Source: Candidatus Fibrimonadaceae bacterium
GTDB taxonomy: Bacteria; Fibrobacterota; Fibrobacteria; Fibrobacterales; Fibrobacteraceae
Assembly: GCA_031281345.1 (NCBI GenBank)
Contig: JAITFN010000023.1
Location: 1 to 41,900, forward strand
Length of the DNA: 41,900 nucleotides
Reading direction: 5' to 3'
Numbering within the stretch: the stretch's first letter is position 1; each line of letters starts with the position of its first letter. The notes below the pieces were generated by a model. The model searched no databases and was not told where the DNA came from. It worked only from the letters and a program-made list of their open reading frames with translations. Position numbers and translations under genes: made by a program. Shown here piece by piece: positions 17,104 to 25,109 of the stretch.

Positions 17104-17747
17104 TACTTCCTAACCCAAACTCCAGTTATCTCACCAAACACAACTTTGTGATAAGCCCCTGTTTCGGCCTCTGCATCCACAACAAATTTTTTGCTATCCT
17201 CTGTGTAGTAGTCTTCTGGCGAAACTGTGGTAACCTGAACCAATTTGCATTCAATTATTAATTTCGCCTCTTTGAAAGACATATCGCCCGTTGGCGTTTC
17301 CACAGCGGTTAGTCTGGTGTTTTTCATTTTTTCATCACTATCGCGACCGGATTGTTTTCCGAATTCCATAACATCGTTTTTGTATTCAGAATCAAAGAAA
17401 GCCATTGTGTAGCTTTGTTCCTTGCGCATAAGTTCAAGGGTATAGCGGCTTGAACGCAGCATTAAAAAGGTGGTTGGCTTGCTGAACAGAATTCCCCAGC
17501 CTCCCCAGCCAGCTACCATAGAATTGTAATGCTCTTTTTTGCCTGCCGTTAGCACAGCAAAATCTTTGCCGATAAGCGTAAAAACATCTTCGGGAATGTC
17601 TTTTGCTTCAATTGCTTTGAACAAATCGGAGAAAGAGCGTGATTTTATTTCTTCACGGCTTAACTTTGTGCTGTTTTGACCTGCATTTTCTTTGCAACCC
17701 AAAACGCTTAGAAATGCTAGCGCCATAAGTGGAATTACTTTTTTCAT
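17103..17747 (-). CDS. Flavin-reductase-like lipoprotein
   Basis: 214 aa with a lipoprotein leader (modified C18 in VLGC). Residues about 55-200 resemble the flavoredoxin/flavin reductase FMN-binding split-barrel family: DVFTLIGKDFAVLTAGK, then YNSMVAGWGGWGILFSKP (the usual flavin-binding NxMTxxWG-like loop) and YTLELMRKEQSYTMAFFD. These domains bind FMN. An extracytoplasmic lipid-anchored form would need exported or covalently held flavin, and no flavin transferase gene is in this window. The start codon lies 6 bases after a TATATT box (17759-17754 on the minus strand) with no Shine-Dalgarno sequence, so the transcript is probably leaderless. Confidence 0.75.
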   Translation of the reverse strand: MKKVIPLMALAFLSVLGCKENAGQNSTKLSREEIKSRSFSDLFKAIEAKDIPEDVFTLIGKDFAVLTAGKKEHYNSMVAGWGGWGILFSKPTTFLMLRSSRYTLELMRKEQSYTMAFFDSEYKNDVMEFGKQSGRDSDEKMKNTRLTAVETPTGDMSFKEAKLIIECKLVQVTTVSPEDYYTEDSKKFVVDAEAETGAYHKVVFGEITGVWVRK

Positions 17748-17786
17748 AAAGTAAATATAGTAAGTGAGATTTACTAACTTACAACT
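17748..17786. promoter_or_regulatory. 39-bp divergent promoter region
   Basis: The space between two divergent starts (17747 minus, 17787 plus) is only 39 bases. It holds a minus-strand TATATT box and two overlapping inverted repeats: AGTAAAT with ATTTACT, and GTAAGT with ACTTAC. Neither gene has a Shine-Dalgarno sequence. An operator bound by a dimeric regulator is possible but unproven. Confidence 0.4.
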
Positions 17787-18140
17787 ATGTCCCTAATGCA
17801 CATTTATGAGCAGGTTTTTGATATGCTTCGCAGGGGCGGGGTGGTTATGCCCGTTATTTTTGCGGTGGGCTGGATTGCTTGGATTTTGGTTTTAACGGGA
17901 AAAAAGGAACATTCCAAAAATATAGCCTCTCTTGCCGCAGTGGCTCCCCTGCTTGGGTTACTCGGAACCGTTATGGGAATGGTTCACACTTTTGAAACCA
18001 TAGAGCGTTTTGGCTTTGGCAATCCCGTGCTGCTTGCAGACGGAATTTCAGAAGCTCTTTTAACCACCCAAGCTGGCTTGCTGGTGGCTTTTCCTCTGTT
18101 GCTTGCGAATACTTATATTAAGAGAAGAATTAAAAAATGA
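17787..18140 (+). CDS. Mini-ExbB: MotA/TolQ/ExbB proton-channel family, short form
   Basis: 117 aa, about half the size of ExbB or TolQ. Three membrane helices are predicted: about 19-37, 50-70 and 90-111. The second and third match the ExbB channel core: [17 protein letters not shown], then [25 protein letters not shown], with threonines T61 and T93/T94 at the pore positions. The long cytoplasmic segment that normally follows the first helix is reduced to about a dozen residues. The stop overlaps larB by four bases (ATGA), so this is the first gene of the nickel-pincer cofactor operon. A role in energising nickel uptake with a TonB protein is possible, but no ExbD is present. Starts at 17796 or 17823 are possible alternatives. 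Confidence 0.75.
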   Translation: MSLMHIYEQVFDMLRRGGVVMPVIFAVGWIAWILVLTGKKEHSKNIASLAAVAPLLGLLGTVMGMVHTFETIERFGFGNPVLLADGISEALLTTQAGLLVAFPLLLANTYIKRRIKK

Positions 18141-18895
18141 ACAAAACAGAAACGCTGGATATTTTACAAAAGATAAAAAACGGTGATATATCACCAGAAG
18201 ATGCTTTATCAAAATTGTGTACCCAACCATTTGAGGATTTGGGGTACGCAAAATTAGACCACCACCGCGAATTGCGAAAGGGTATTCCCGAAGTTATATA
18301 CGGCACGGGAAAATCACAGGAACAAATAAAGGGTATCGTAAAGGCGATGCTCGCAAAAGGGCAGAGTTTGATACTGATAACCAGACTGCCACTGGAAACA
18401 GCCGAGGCAATTAAAAAAACCTTACCCTTGTACTATTACGAAACAGCACAGATAGGAATAATAGGCGAAATACCAAAACCAAATGGCATAGGTAAAATTG
18501 TAGTTGCCACAGGCGGCACAAGTGATATTCCAGTGGCAGAAGAAGCTGCGGTCACAGCAGAAGTTCTCGGCAATGAAGTTGTGCGTTTATACGATGTGGG
18601 CGTTGCAGGAATGCACAGGCTTCTCTCTAAGTTAAACGATATTATAGATGCGCAGGTTGTTATTTCCATTGCTGGAATGGAAGGTGCATTAACCAGCGTT
18701 ATAGGTGGTCTTGTTGAATGTCCGGTTATCGGGGTTCCCACAAGCGTAGGTTATGGCTCCTCATTCAAAGGAGTAGCCGCCTTGCTATCTATGCTCAATT
18801 CCTGCGCAAGCGGCGTTAGTGTTGTAAATATTGATAACGGTTTTGGAGCGGGATATTTGGCAAGCATAATAAACCACCAAAAGGGTGTGAAATGA
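18137..18895 (+). CDS. larB: Nickel-pincer cofactor biosynthesis protein LarB
   Basis: LarB carboxylates and hydrolyses nicotinic acid adenine dinucleotide to pyridinium-3,5-biscarboxylic acid mononucleotide, the first step to the nickel-pincer nucleotide used by lactate racemase and related LarA-like enzymes. 252 aa, normal for the family. The N-terminal part contains [16 protein letters not shown]. The C-terminal PurE-like (AIR carboxylase) domain is clear: [43 protein letters not shown] and [11 protein letters not shown]. It overlaps both neighbours by four bases. A LarA-type enzyme that would use the cofactor is not within the window. Confidence 0.95.
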   Translation: MNKTETLDILQKIKNGDISPEDALSKLCTQPFEDLGYAKLDHHRELRKGIPEVIYGTGKSQEQIKGIVKAMLAKGQSLILITRLPLETAEAIKKTLPLYYYETAQIGIIGEIPKPNGIGKIVVATGGTSDIPVAEEAAVTAEVLGNEVVRLYDVGVAGMHRLLSKLNDIIDAQVVISIAGMEGALTSVIGGLVECPVIGVPTSVGYGSSFKGVAALLSMLNSCASGVSVVNIDNGFGAGYLASIINHQKGVK

Positions 18896-20829
18896 AAACA
18901 CTCTATTTTGAGTGCAATATGGGCGCGGCAGGAGATATGCTTATGGCAGCTCTGCTGGAACTCCATAGCAACCCAACTGATTTTTTGAATAGGTTGAACA
19001 ATGCCGGCATTCCAAACACAAACATAACTGCTGAACAATCCATAAAATGCGGCATAAAAGGAACGCATATAAATGTAACAATCAACGGAAAAAAAGAGGA
19101 AGAAGAACATCATCATCACCATCATAGCGATTTTCATACTACCCAGCATTTAATAGAGCATTTGAATATTTCAGAAGCGGTTAAAAAAAACGCGCTTGCA
19201 GTTTATAAATTGATAGCAGAAGCGGAGAGTGAGGTTCACGGTGTACCTGTCAATCAAATTCATTTTCACGAAGTGGGGGAAATGGATGCAGCTCTCGATA
19301 TTGTTGGGGTTTGCATGCTGATAGAGGAACTCGCACCGGAACTTGTGTTGGCATCTCCAGTGAATGTGGGTAGCGGACAAGTTAAATGCGCTCACGGTAT
19401 TTTGCCCGTTCCGGCTCCTGCAACCGCTCTTATTTTGCAAAACATTCCCATATACAGCGATAACACAAATGGCGAACTGTGTACGCCAACAGGTGCGGCC
19501 TTGTTAAAATATTTTGTAAAAGAATTTCGCAAAATGCCCGTAATGAAAGTTGATGGTCTTGGATATGGCATGGGAAAAAAAGATTTTGAAAAAGCAAATT
19601 GCCTCAGGGCTTATATGGGCGATGCCGATAATACAAACGAAGAAGTTATAGAGCTTGTATGCAATCTAGACGACATAACTCCAGAAGCTCTTGCCTTTGC
19701 ACAGCAGTTATTGTTGGACAAAGGTGCGCTTGATGTTTACATCACACCGATTATTATGAAAAAAGGTCGTGCTGGATTTGGTTTCACCTGCATGTGCAAA
19801 TTAAGTGATAGAGAAAAAATGCTGCAACTGATTTTCAAACATACAACCACACTTGGCGTTAGAGAATATTCAAGCAACCGCCACACATTGCAAAGAGAGC
19901 AAACGGAGTTTGGGTCTGTGAGAATCAAAACATCTCAGGGATTTGGTATTAAAAAATCCAAATTGGAATATGAAGATGTTGCTGCACTTGCAAAAAAACA
20001 CGAACATTCCATTGCAGAAACGGAAGCTCACATAAAATATGAAAAGCTAAAAAATTATTTGCAAGAATTGGGAAGTGTAGTAGTTGCCTTTTCGGGTGGA
20101 GTGGATTCTACTTTTTTATTGAAAACCGCACATGATGTTTTGGGCGACCGCGTTATTGCTGTAAGTGCCCGCTCTTACTCTTTCCCAAAACGTGAATTAG
20201 ACGAGGCAGCAGCTTTTTGCAAAAAAGAAGGCATTGCCCACCTAATATTCAATTCCGAAGAATTTGAAATTGAAGGCTTTTCTAAAAACCCCGCAAATCG
20301 CTGCTATCTGTGCAAGAGAGAACTTTTTACAAAAATCTTAAATATAGCAAAAGAACATAAAATTCCACACATAGCCGAAGGCTCAAACAAAGACGATGAA
20401 GGAGATTACCGCCCAGGATTGACTGCGGTGGCAGAACTAGGCATAAAAAGCCCCTTGCGTTATGCTGAACTGAACAAGCGAGAAATTCGCCACCTTTCCA
20501 AAGAGATGAATTTACCCACTTGGAATAAACAATCGTTTGCCTGCCTCTCTTCTCGCTTTCCATACGGCGAAGAGATTAACCCAGAGCGAACGGCTAAAAT
20601 AGACAAAGCGGAGCAATTTTTGTTGGACAATGGTTTTCACCAAGTACGCGTACGTTACCACGGCAATCTTGCCCGCATAGAAACAGATGAAGGTGGTTTT
20701 GCGCTGATGTCATCGCCAGAGAAACGGGAGAAAATCTACGCTGCGTTAAAAGAACTCGGTTTCACATATATCGCTTTGGATTTGCTCGGTTACCGAACTG
20801 GAAGCATGAATGAAACGCTAACGAGTTAA
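18892..20829 (+). CDS. larC-larE: LarC-LarE fusion: nickel insertase plus sulfur transferase
   Basis: 645 aa joining two enzymes of nickel-pincer synthesis. Residues 1-375 are LarC, the CTP-dependent nickel insertase: ECNMGAAGDMLMAALLEL at the start, HFHEVGEMDAALDIVG (124-139) and TPTGAALLKYF, then the C-terminal region with NLDDITPEALAF. A six-histidine run lies at 73-78, as in other nickel proteins. Residues about 385-640 are LarE, an ATP pyrophosphatase-type sulfur transferase, with the PP-loop SGGVDST at 401-407. LarE has three cysteines: C471 and C474 (CYLC), and C551 (ACLSSRF). The last aligns, from memory, with the sacrificial cysteine of Lactiplantibacillus LarE; the three together suggest the [4Fe-4S]-type LarE. 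LarC is read in one frame without the frameshift known in L. plantarum. Confidence 0.93.
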   Translation: MKTLYFECNMGAAGDMLMAALLELHSNPTDFLNRLNNAGIPNTNITAEQSIKCGIKGTHINVTINGKKEEEEHHHHHHSDFHTTQHLIEHLNISEAVKKNALAVYKLIAEAESEVHGVPVNQIHFHEVGEMDAALDIVGVCMLIEELAPELVLASPVNVGSGQVKCAHGILPVPAPATALILQNIPIYSDNTNGELCTPTGAALLKYFVKEFRKMPVMKVDGLGYGMGKKDFEKANCLRAYMGDADNTNEEVIELVCNLDDITPEALAFAQQLLLDKGALDVYITPIIMKKGRAGFGFTCMCKLSDREKMLQLIFKHTTTLGVREYSSNRHTLQREQTEFGSVRIKTSQGFGIKKSKLEYEDVAALAKKHEHSIAETEAHIKYEKLKNYLQELGSVVVAFSGGVDSTFLLKTAHDVLGDRVIAVSARSYSFPKRELDEAAAFCKKEGIAHLIFNSEEFEIEGFSKNPANRCYLCKRELFTKILNIAKEHKIPHIAEGSNKDDEGDYRPGLTAVAELGIKSPLRYAELNKREIRHLSKEMNLPTWNKQSFACLSSRFPYGEEINPERTAKIDKAEQFLLDNGFHQVRVRYHGNLARIETDEGGFALMSSPEKREKIYAALKELGFTYIALDLLGYRTGSMNETLTS

Positions 20830-21602
20830 AACCATATATGAACGGCTATACCGCTTAGCAACAAAGCACCACCGCCAACATAAAAAACATTTCTTGTCGT
20901 TTCTGCTTTTTGCATTTTTTTGTATTCGGCATCAAATGCATCTTTATTTTTTTGGTTTTTGGGCAAGTCTAACAGTTTTTCGCTTTCGCGGTGATATTTT
21001 ATTGACGCTGCATTGTTGTAAATACCAAGCCCAATTGCGGTTGCACCGAGAATATCCAAACCAATGGCTACCCAAAATGATGTTTTTATTTTCTTTTGTT
21101 CAGCAGGTATATTTGTAGGTATAGAGGTTTGAATTGTCCCATCTTTTGTGATATTTGCAAATAGGCCTGGTGAATTTTCGCGAATTGCATCTAAAAGTCC
21201 TTTGAAATCTGCGGATTCTTTTACAAAATCTCCTAGCAGTTTACCGCTTGATGTTTCGTAGATTTCCATTGTGAGCGTGAATAAACCGCCTATTTTGCCT
21301 ATTAATCCTTGCGTCACATAATCGCTTTTTATGACTATGCCTATATCTATAACGGAATTGAGATTTTCTGCTGTTTTGGGTACAAGGGCTATGATTTTTT
21401 CCCTTGTCAATACGGAATACTCTTTTGGCAAAATCCGCGCTGCTTGCCGTCTCAGTTCATCTGTGAGAAATTTGGTTTCGTCAACAGTCAAGTCCACTTC
21501 GTCATTTGAAACGGTTATTTCCAAAACCGCAACTGTAGCGGAGTGTGCCGCTGCGATGCAAAGCATAGCTGTAATCAAAGTGCGTTTCAAATTGCCGAAC
21601 AT
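20826..21602 (-). CDS. Exported protein with C-terminal membrane segments, unknown function
   Basis: 258 aa. Signal peptide at 1-22 (cleavage likely after AHS). Residues 23-150 resemble the alpha/beta domain common in Fibrobacter-type envelope proteins: VAVLEITV, an LTDELRRQAARILP helix, VLTREKIIALVP, then strands and GKLLGDFVKESADF. This layout is similar to CsgG-like or TolB-N-like folds. After a polar linker two hydrophobic segments follow (about 173-193 and 240-257), separated by a charged helix (YHRESEKLLDL...KKMQKAE). No catalytic motif is seen. The stop overlaps the larC-larE stop by four bases, tail to tail. It lies 8 bases after the FISUMP gene and is probably co-transcribed with it. 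Confidence 0.6.
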   Translation of the reverse strand: MFGNLKRTLITAMLCIAAAHSATVAVLEITVSNDEVDLTVDETKFLTDELRRQAARILPKEYSVLTREKIIALVPKTAENLNSVIDIGIVIKSDYVTQGLIGKIGGLFTLTMEIYETSSGKLLGDFVKESADFKGLLDAIRENSPGLFANITKDGTIQTSIPTNIPAEQKKIKTSFWVAIGLDILGATAIGLGIYNNAASIKYHRESEKLLDLPKNQKNKDAFDAEYKKMQKAETTRNVFYVGGGALLLSGIAVHIWF

Positions 21603-21610
21603 ATAACCTC

Positions 21611-22234
21611 TTAGTCTTCACCTTCAACACAACGGACACTATACAAGTTAGACTTTGGGTTGCTGCCCCCAGACGCCTCTTTGTTATCGTAGTTAATACT
21701 CCAAGTGTAAGCGTATGTGTTTGGTTGATTGTCCTCTACGGAAGTCCACCAAACGCCATAGTCGCCGAGACCATAGAATGTACTGTCGGAACGGCCACCA
21801 GGCAGAGCTGCAAAGCCAACAGCATTTGTGCCATTGTTGTAATCTTCATTCCATACGCTATCGGCTTTTAATCTGGTTCCCGAAGGCGAACCAACAACAG
21901 CTATTAGAGTTTTCCATTCATCATTGCTTGGCAAGTGCCAACCGTCGGGACATATATTTCTAGCCGTTTCCCAATTATAAAGACGGCCGTATTTACCGCA
22001 GTTGATTGTTTTGCCATCATAACACTTGCTACTATCAGCTTCTTTATTAAGGTTCTCTGCCATCCAAACCTGCTCGCCGATTTTGATGGTTTTATATTTT
22101 TGTTCTTCATAGGTTATATAATCATATTGAAACCAATCATCTTTGTCTGGATATTTCAAAGACGAATTATTCGTACAAGATAAAAAGAGGATTATGGCAA
22201 ATCCTAATACGCTTAATGGAAAAAAATATTTCAC
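21611..22234 (-). CDS. FISUMP-domain lipoprotein
   Basis: 207 aa lipoprotein (lipobox cysteine C20) with the Fibrobacter succinogenes major paralogous domain: IKIGEQVWMAENLN, YGRLYNWETA, CPDGWHLPSNDEWKTL, TNAVGFAALPGG, WWTSVEDN and the closing YSVRCVE. The domain is abundant in Fibrobacter and some Bacteroidota surface proteins. Its role is unknown, with a suggested fold relation to C-type-lectin/formylglycine-generating-enzyme-like domains. This is the strongest taxonomic signal in the window. It starts with GTG at 22234; a TATATT box lies upstream at 22263-22258 on the minus strand. A weak AGAGAG serves as ribosome binding site. Confidence 0.9.
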   Translation of the reverse strand: MKYFFPLSVLGFAIILFLSCTNNSSLKYPDKDDWFQYDYITYEEQKYKTIKIGEQVWMAENLNKEADSSKCYDGKTINCGKYGRLYNWETARNICPDGWHLPSNDEWKTLIAVVGSPSGTRLKADSVWNEDYNNGTNAVGFAALPGGRSDSTFYGLGDYGVWWTSVEDNQPNTYAYTWSINYDNKEASGGSNPKSNLYSVRCVEGED

Positions 22235-22267
22235 AATGATAACTCTCTATAGTTTTAATATAGAAAA

Positions 22268-22975
22268 TTAACCACGTGCAGGTTTCTTAGCCAATGCCCT
22301 CAACACTCCAAACAAGGCGGATAATTCCGCTTGGCTTGGGTTCAGTTTTTGGAGCCATATTGAAAGGGAAGCTCTTAGCCAAGGGAGGTTTTTGTATTTG
22401 TCGGTTAAATTTTCGGATATGAAATTTTCAATGCTTTGCATTTGCTCTATGGTTGCAGGCTTTCTGTGCGTTATGGACAGTTTGTTTCTGGGAGCCATAC
22501 CCTCCCCTAGCAAACCTGAGCGGCAAAGTTCGTAGCTTGCCACGCTAACCGCGTGGGATAAATTTATGCTCATTTGTCCGGCAACGGGTATTTCGCATTG
22601 GGCTGCGCATATCTCCACTTCTTCAAAAGAAAGACCGCGAGACTCCCTGCCAAAGATAAGAGCCATTGTTCCGGTTTTGCCTTTGAAAAGCGGTGATAGT
22701 TCTGGGAGCGAGTAATGAGGGACAACTGTGTCAAAAAGTCTGCGGCTAAAAGCAACGGTGTATGAGCAGTCTGCTATTGCCTCTTTTAATGTTGGAAAAA
22801 GTTTTGCATTGTCTAAAATTTCTGCGCTTGAGTGGGCGGTATCGTAGCATTTTTTTGGCAAAGGTTTGGATTTGCGAACTATGCGCAAATCGCTTAAGCC
22901 ATTGCTCCTCATGCTGCGCGCCACAAAGCCTATATTGTGGGGATGCTCCGGCTCTACCAAAATTATGGCAAACAT
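22268..22975 (-). CDS. trmJ: tRNA 2'-O-methyltransferase, TrmJ-like (SPOUT)
   Basis: SPOUT-class RNA methyltransferase that in E. coli modifies the ribose at tRNA position 32 using SAM. 235 aa. Family motifs in order: LVEPEHPHNIGFVARSM near the start, LIFGRESRGLSFEEV in the middle and QMSINLSHAVSVASYEL at the knot. A C-terminal helical extension follows, as in TrmJ. The start ATG overlaps the FKBP gene stop by one base (TAATG), so it lies in the same operon as the prolyl isomerase. TrmJ rather than TrmL or RlmB is favoured by the EPEHPHNIG form and the extension; the exact target base is not provable here. Confidence 0.85.
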   Translation of the reverse strand: MFAIILVEPEHPHNIGFVARSMRSNGLSDLRIVRKSKPLPKKCYDTAHSSAEILDNAKLFPTLKEAIADCSYTVAFSRRLFDTVVPHYSLPELSPLFKGKTGTMALIFGRESRGLSFEEVEICAAQCEIPVAGQMSINLSHAVSVASYELCRSGLLGEGMAPRNKLSITHRKPATIEQMQSIENFISENLTDKYKNLPWLRASLSIWLQKLNPSQAELSALFGVLRALAKKPARG

Positions 22976-24138
22976 TATTCCACAATTTCCACAGCGAATA
23001 TAAGTGTGGCATCTGGAGGAATTGGGCCTGCTCCGCTTGAACCGTAGCCTAGGTTCGGGGGAATAAATAGCAAACGTTTTTCTCCCTTCTTCATTCCCAC
23101 AAGCCCCAAATCCCAGCCTCTTATCACGCGCCCTGCCCCGATTTCCAAAGATATGGGATCGTTTCTATCTCTTGAACTGTCAAATTTTGTTCCGTCTATT
23201 AGCCAACCTGTGTAGTGCACATTAACCACATCTCCGGCTTTTACCTGTTTTCCCTTGCTCTCTTTTTCCACAAAATACTTTAAGCCCTCTGAGCCAGAAA
23301 TCCATTTCACAAAATCAGCATTCGGGAAAAAATCCATAGAAGCTATAAGCTCATCGTCATATTCAGCAGACTCCGCTTGCACTCGGAAAATGAGAGTTGA
23401 ATTTGGCGGAACGTTACTCATTGCCACAGGACCATAAGCCATACCTGGTGAAACTCTAAGCCATCTAACGCCGCCTTGTTTAAGCGATTCCAAGCCTAAC
23501 TCTAAGCCTCTAACCAATTTTCCTGTGCCCAAAACCGCTTTAGCAGGCTTTCCTAAATCTTTAGAGCTTCCAAAGCTGTGTCCATTCACAAGCCACCCTG
23601 TGTAGTGGAATGTAAGTTCCATTCCATTGCGAAGCTCTGTGCCTGTGCCTGGTATTTCGTCAAAAATTTCAATGCCTGGCCTTAAAGTTTTCCATTTTAT
23701 TGAAGAGGGTTTTAGCAAGGTGTCTGGTTCCAGAATTTTTTGCGCACCCACAAGCTCAACCTCAAAAAGCAAATCGGAATTAGCGGGAATTGGTCCCACT
23801 TCATTGTTTCCATAAGCAAGAGGAGCTGGTATTTTCAACCTGCGAATTTCTCCCTGCTTCATTCCCTCAATCCCAATATCCCAGCCTTTTATAACCTGCC
23901 CTGCCCCAAGCACAAATTCAAGAGGCTCGTTTCTATCACGGGAGCTGTCGAATTTTGTGCTATCTTTTAGCCACCCTGTGTAGTGTACCTTAACAAGCTG
24001 CCTTTTTTTAACAGGCTCGCCACTGCCTGCTTTAATGGTTTTAACATCAACCTGTTGAGCAAAAGAATAACCTATTGCAAAGCATAAAAGAAATGGAATT
24101 ACGAATTTCATCGCTAATGAATTTAGAAAAATTTTCAT
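22975..24138 (-). CDS. Exported triple-domain FKBP-type peptidyl-prolyl isomerase
   Basis: 387 aa with an N-terminal signal peptide (cleaved near FAQ|Q, about residue 28) and three FKBP domains: about 30-131, 150-256 and 284-386. Domains 1 and 3 have the usual active-site residues: HYTGWL, KFDSS, VIKGWD/VIRGWD, the AYG/GYG loop and PPDATL. Domain 2 is altered: the KFD motif reads SFG and the core tryptophan is leucine (LVRGLEL), so it may bind chaperone clients without catalysis. Probable periplasmic folding factor. The start at 24138 overlaps the TIR gene stop (ATGA). ATG at 24111 (M10) is also good: it sits 8 bases after a TAAATT box and starts directly at the signal peptide. Confidence 0.9.
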   Translation of the reverse strand: MKIFLNSLAMKFVIPFLLCFAIGYSFAQQVDVKTIKAGSGEPVKKRQLVKVHYTGWLKDSTKFDSSRDRNEPLEFVLGAGQVIKGWDIGIEGMKQGEIRRLKIPAPLAYGNNEVGPIPANSDLLFEVELVGAQKILEPDTLLKPSSIKWKTLRPGIEIFDEIPGTGTELRNGMELTFHYTGWLVNGHSFGSSKDLGKPAKAVLGTGKLVRGLELGLESLKQGGVRWLRVSPGMAYGPVAMSNVPPNSTLIFRVQAESAEYDDELIASMDFFPNADFVKWISGSEGLKYFVEKESKGKQVKAGDVVNVHYTGWLIDGTKFDSSRDRNDPISLEIGAGRVIRGWDLGLVGMKKGEKRLLFIPPNLGYGSSGAGPIPPDATLIFAVEIVE

Positions 24139-25037
24139 TTTTTTGAAGACTTTTGCGGTGTTGTTTTTTTAGGAGAGCTTTTGGGAGAGCTTTGAGGTGT
24201 TGTTTTTTTAGGAACGCTTTGAGGCGTTGTTTTTTTAGGTGGGCTTTGGGTTTGAACAGCGTTTTTTTGAGCACTCTGCGCTTTGGCAGCTTTTGCTTGC
24301 ATATACATTTTTACCGAATCCGCTGTACGTGCAATTTCTAATTCCATAGCATCGTTTATTGAATCTGCTGTTCGCGCAATTTCCGCTTCCATAGCTGCAT
24401 TTATTGAATCTGCTGTTCGCGTCAATTCCATTTCTCTTACAATTCTTATTGAGTCTGCTCTTTGTGCCGCCAATTTTGCTTCCCTAGCTTCTTGTTCTTT
24501 TTGATTTATTGTAAAGAATAAATAAGCGGCAGCAAGAAAAAACAATGCGAAAATAAAAGAGAACAGTTGTTTTTTATGCCTAATTTTCCAATGAGGTTTT
24601 GAAATCAAAAAACTGCTTTTCAATTTTTCATAGGCGGCTTCAAAATGCTCAGGGCTTAAGTCTATGGCATTTATCTTTGTTATGTCTTTAATGTCGTTAG
24701 GCAATCTTTTTGGGTAAGCAAAGTCCTCCATTTTAAGTGGCACTATATTTTTATTTGCCATAAGCGCCCAGCCTATCTCTATGCGTACCCAATCGTCTTT
24801 TGAGTTGTAATCCGGTTCCGTGAAGCAGTCAAAAATGCCCGTATTGAGTATTATTATAAAATCCTTGCATTTTTTAATCCTTTTTTCCAGTTCATTGCCA
24901 AAATTCCCATTTTCCAAGGTATCTAAATCAAAAGAAACGGAATATCCATCCATTTTCAAGCGCTCATAAATGAGCTTGGCGGTATCGTATCCGCCTTTTC
25001 GCCTATATGAAATGAAAATTTTGAATTTAGTTGGCAT
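24135..25037 (-). CDS. TIR-domain protein with single membrane anchor and C-terminal repeats
   Basis: 300 aa. Residues 1-140 are a TIR domain: FKIFISYRRKGGYDTAKLIYERL, VSFDLDTLENGNFG, IIILNTGIFDCF and WVRIEIGWALMA, where E87 is at the position of the NADase catalytic glutamate. A membrane helix follows (about 158-176), then four degenerate 15-residue helical units (RADSI..., RTADSINAAMEAEIA, RTADSINDAMELEIA, RTADSV...). The lysine/proline-rich tail has KKTTPQ repeats. There is no signal peptide, so the TIR domain is probably cytoplasmic and the tail periplasmic. TIR domains act in signalling or as NAD-degrading defence effectors; Fibrobacter-type genomes carry many such proteins. Start codon lies 7 bases after a TATATT box. 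Role not established. Confidence 0.82.
   Translation of the reverse strand: MPTKFKIFISYRRKGGYDTAKLIYERLKMDGYSVSFDLDTLENGNFGNELEKRIKKCKDFIIILNTGIFDCFTEPDYNSKDDWVRIEIGWALMANKNIVPLKMEDFAYPKRLPNDIKDITKINAIDLSPEHFEAAYEKLKSSFLISKPHWKIRHKKQLFSFIFALFFLAAAYLFFTINQKEQEAREAKLAAQRADSIRIVREMELTRTADSINAAMEAEIARTADSINDAMELEIARTADSVKMYMQAKAAKAQSAQKNAVQTQSPPKKTTPQSVPKKTTPQSSPKSSPKKTTPQKSSKK
24297..24476 (-). repeat. In-frame tandem repeats inside the TIR gene
   Basis: About four 45-base units encode the RxADSI heptad-like segments, and just beyond them shorter units encode KKTTPQ. They are coding repeats, not a CRISPR. Unit-number changes would alter the length of the periplasmic stalk. Confidence 0.6.
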
Positions 25038-25109
25038 TGATAGTAATATAGCAAAATCTTATTGACAAAATTTTTCTATATTTAAATTCCAACCCACAGG
25101 AAACACATT
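25038..25109. promoter_or_regulatory. Divergent promoter region between the TIR gene and the 25110 gene
   Basis: Minus strand: TATATT at 25050-25045, seven bases before the TIR ATG. Plus strand: TTGACA at 25062-25067 and a TTTCTATATTTA box at 25073-25084, followed by AGGAA (25098-25102) seven bases before the ATG at 25110. The TTGACA to TATATT distance of 9 bases is too short for a classical sigma-70 pair, so the TATATT box may work alone or with another upstream element. Confidence 0.45.

Noticed and set aside
24135..24450. Repeats that might be taken for a CRISPR or satellite array
   Set aside because: They are in frame, degenerate, and encode coiled and KKTTPQ protein repeats.
22975..25037. 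TIR, FKBP and trmJ as a phage-defence island
   Set aside because: The neighbours are folding and tRNA-modification genes; no nuclease, helicase or known defence partner is present. TIR alone does not show defence.
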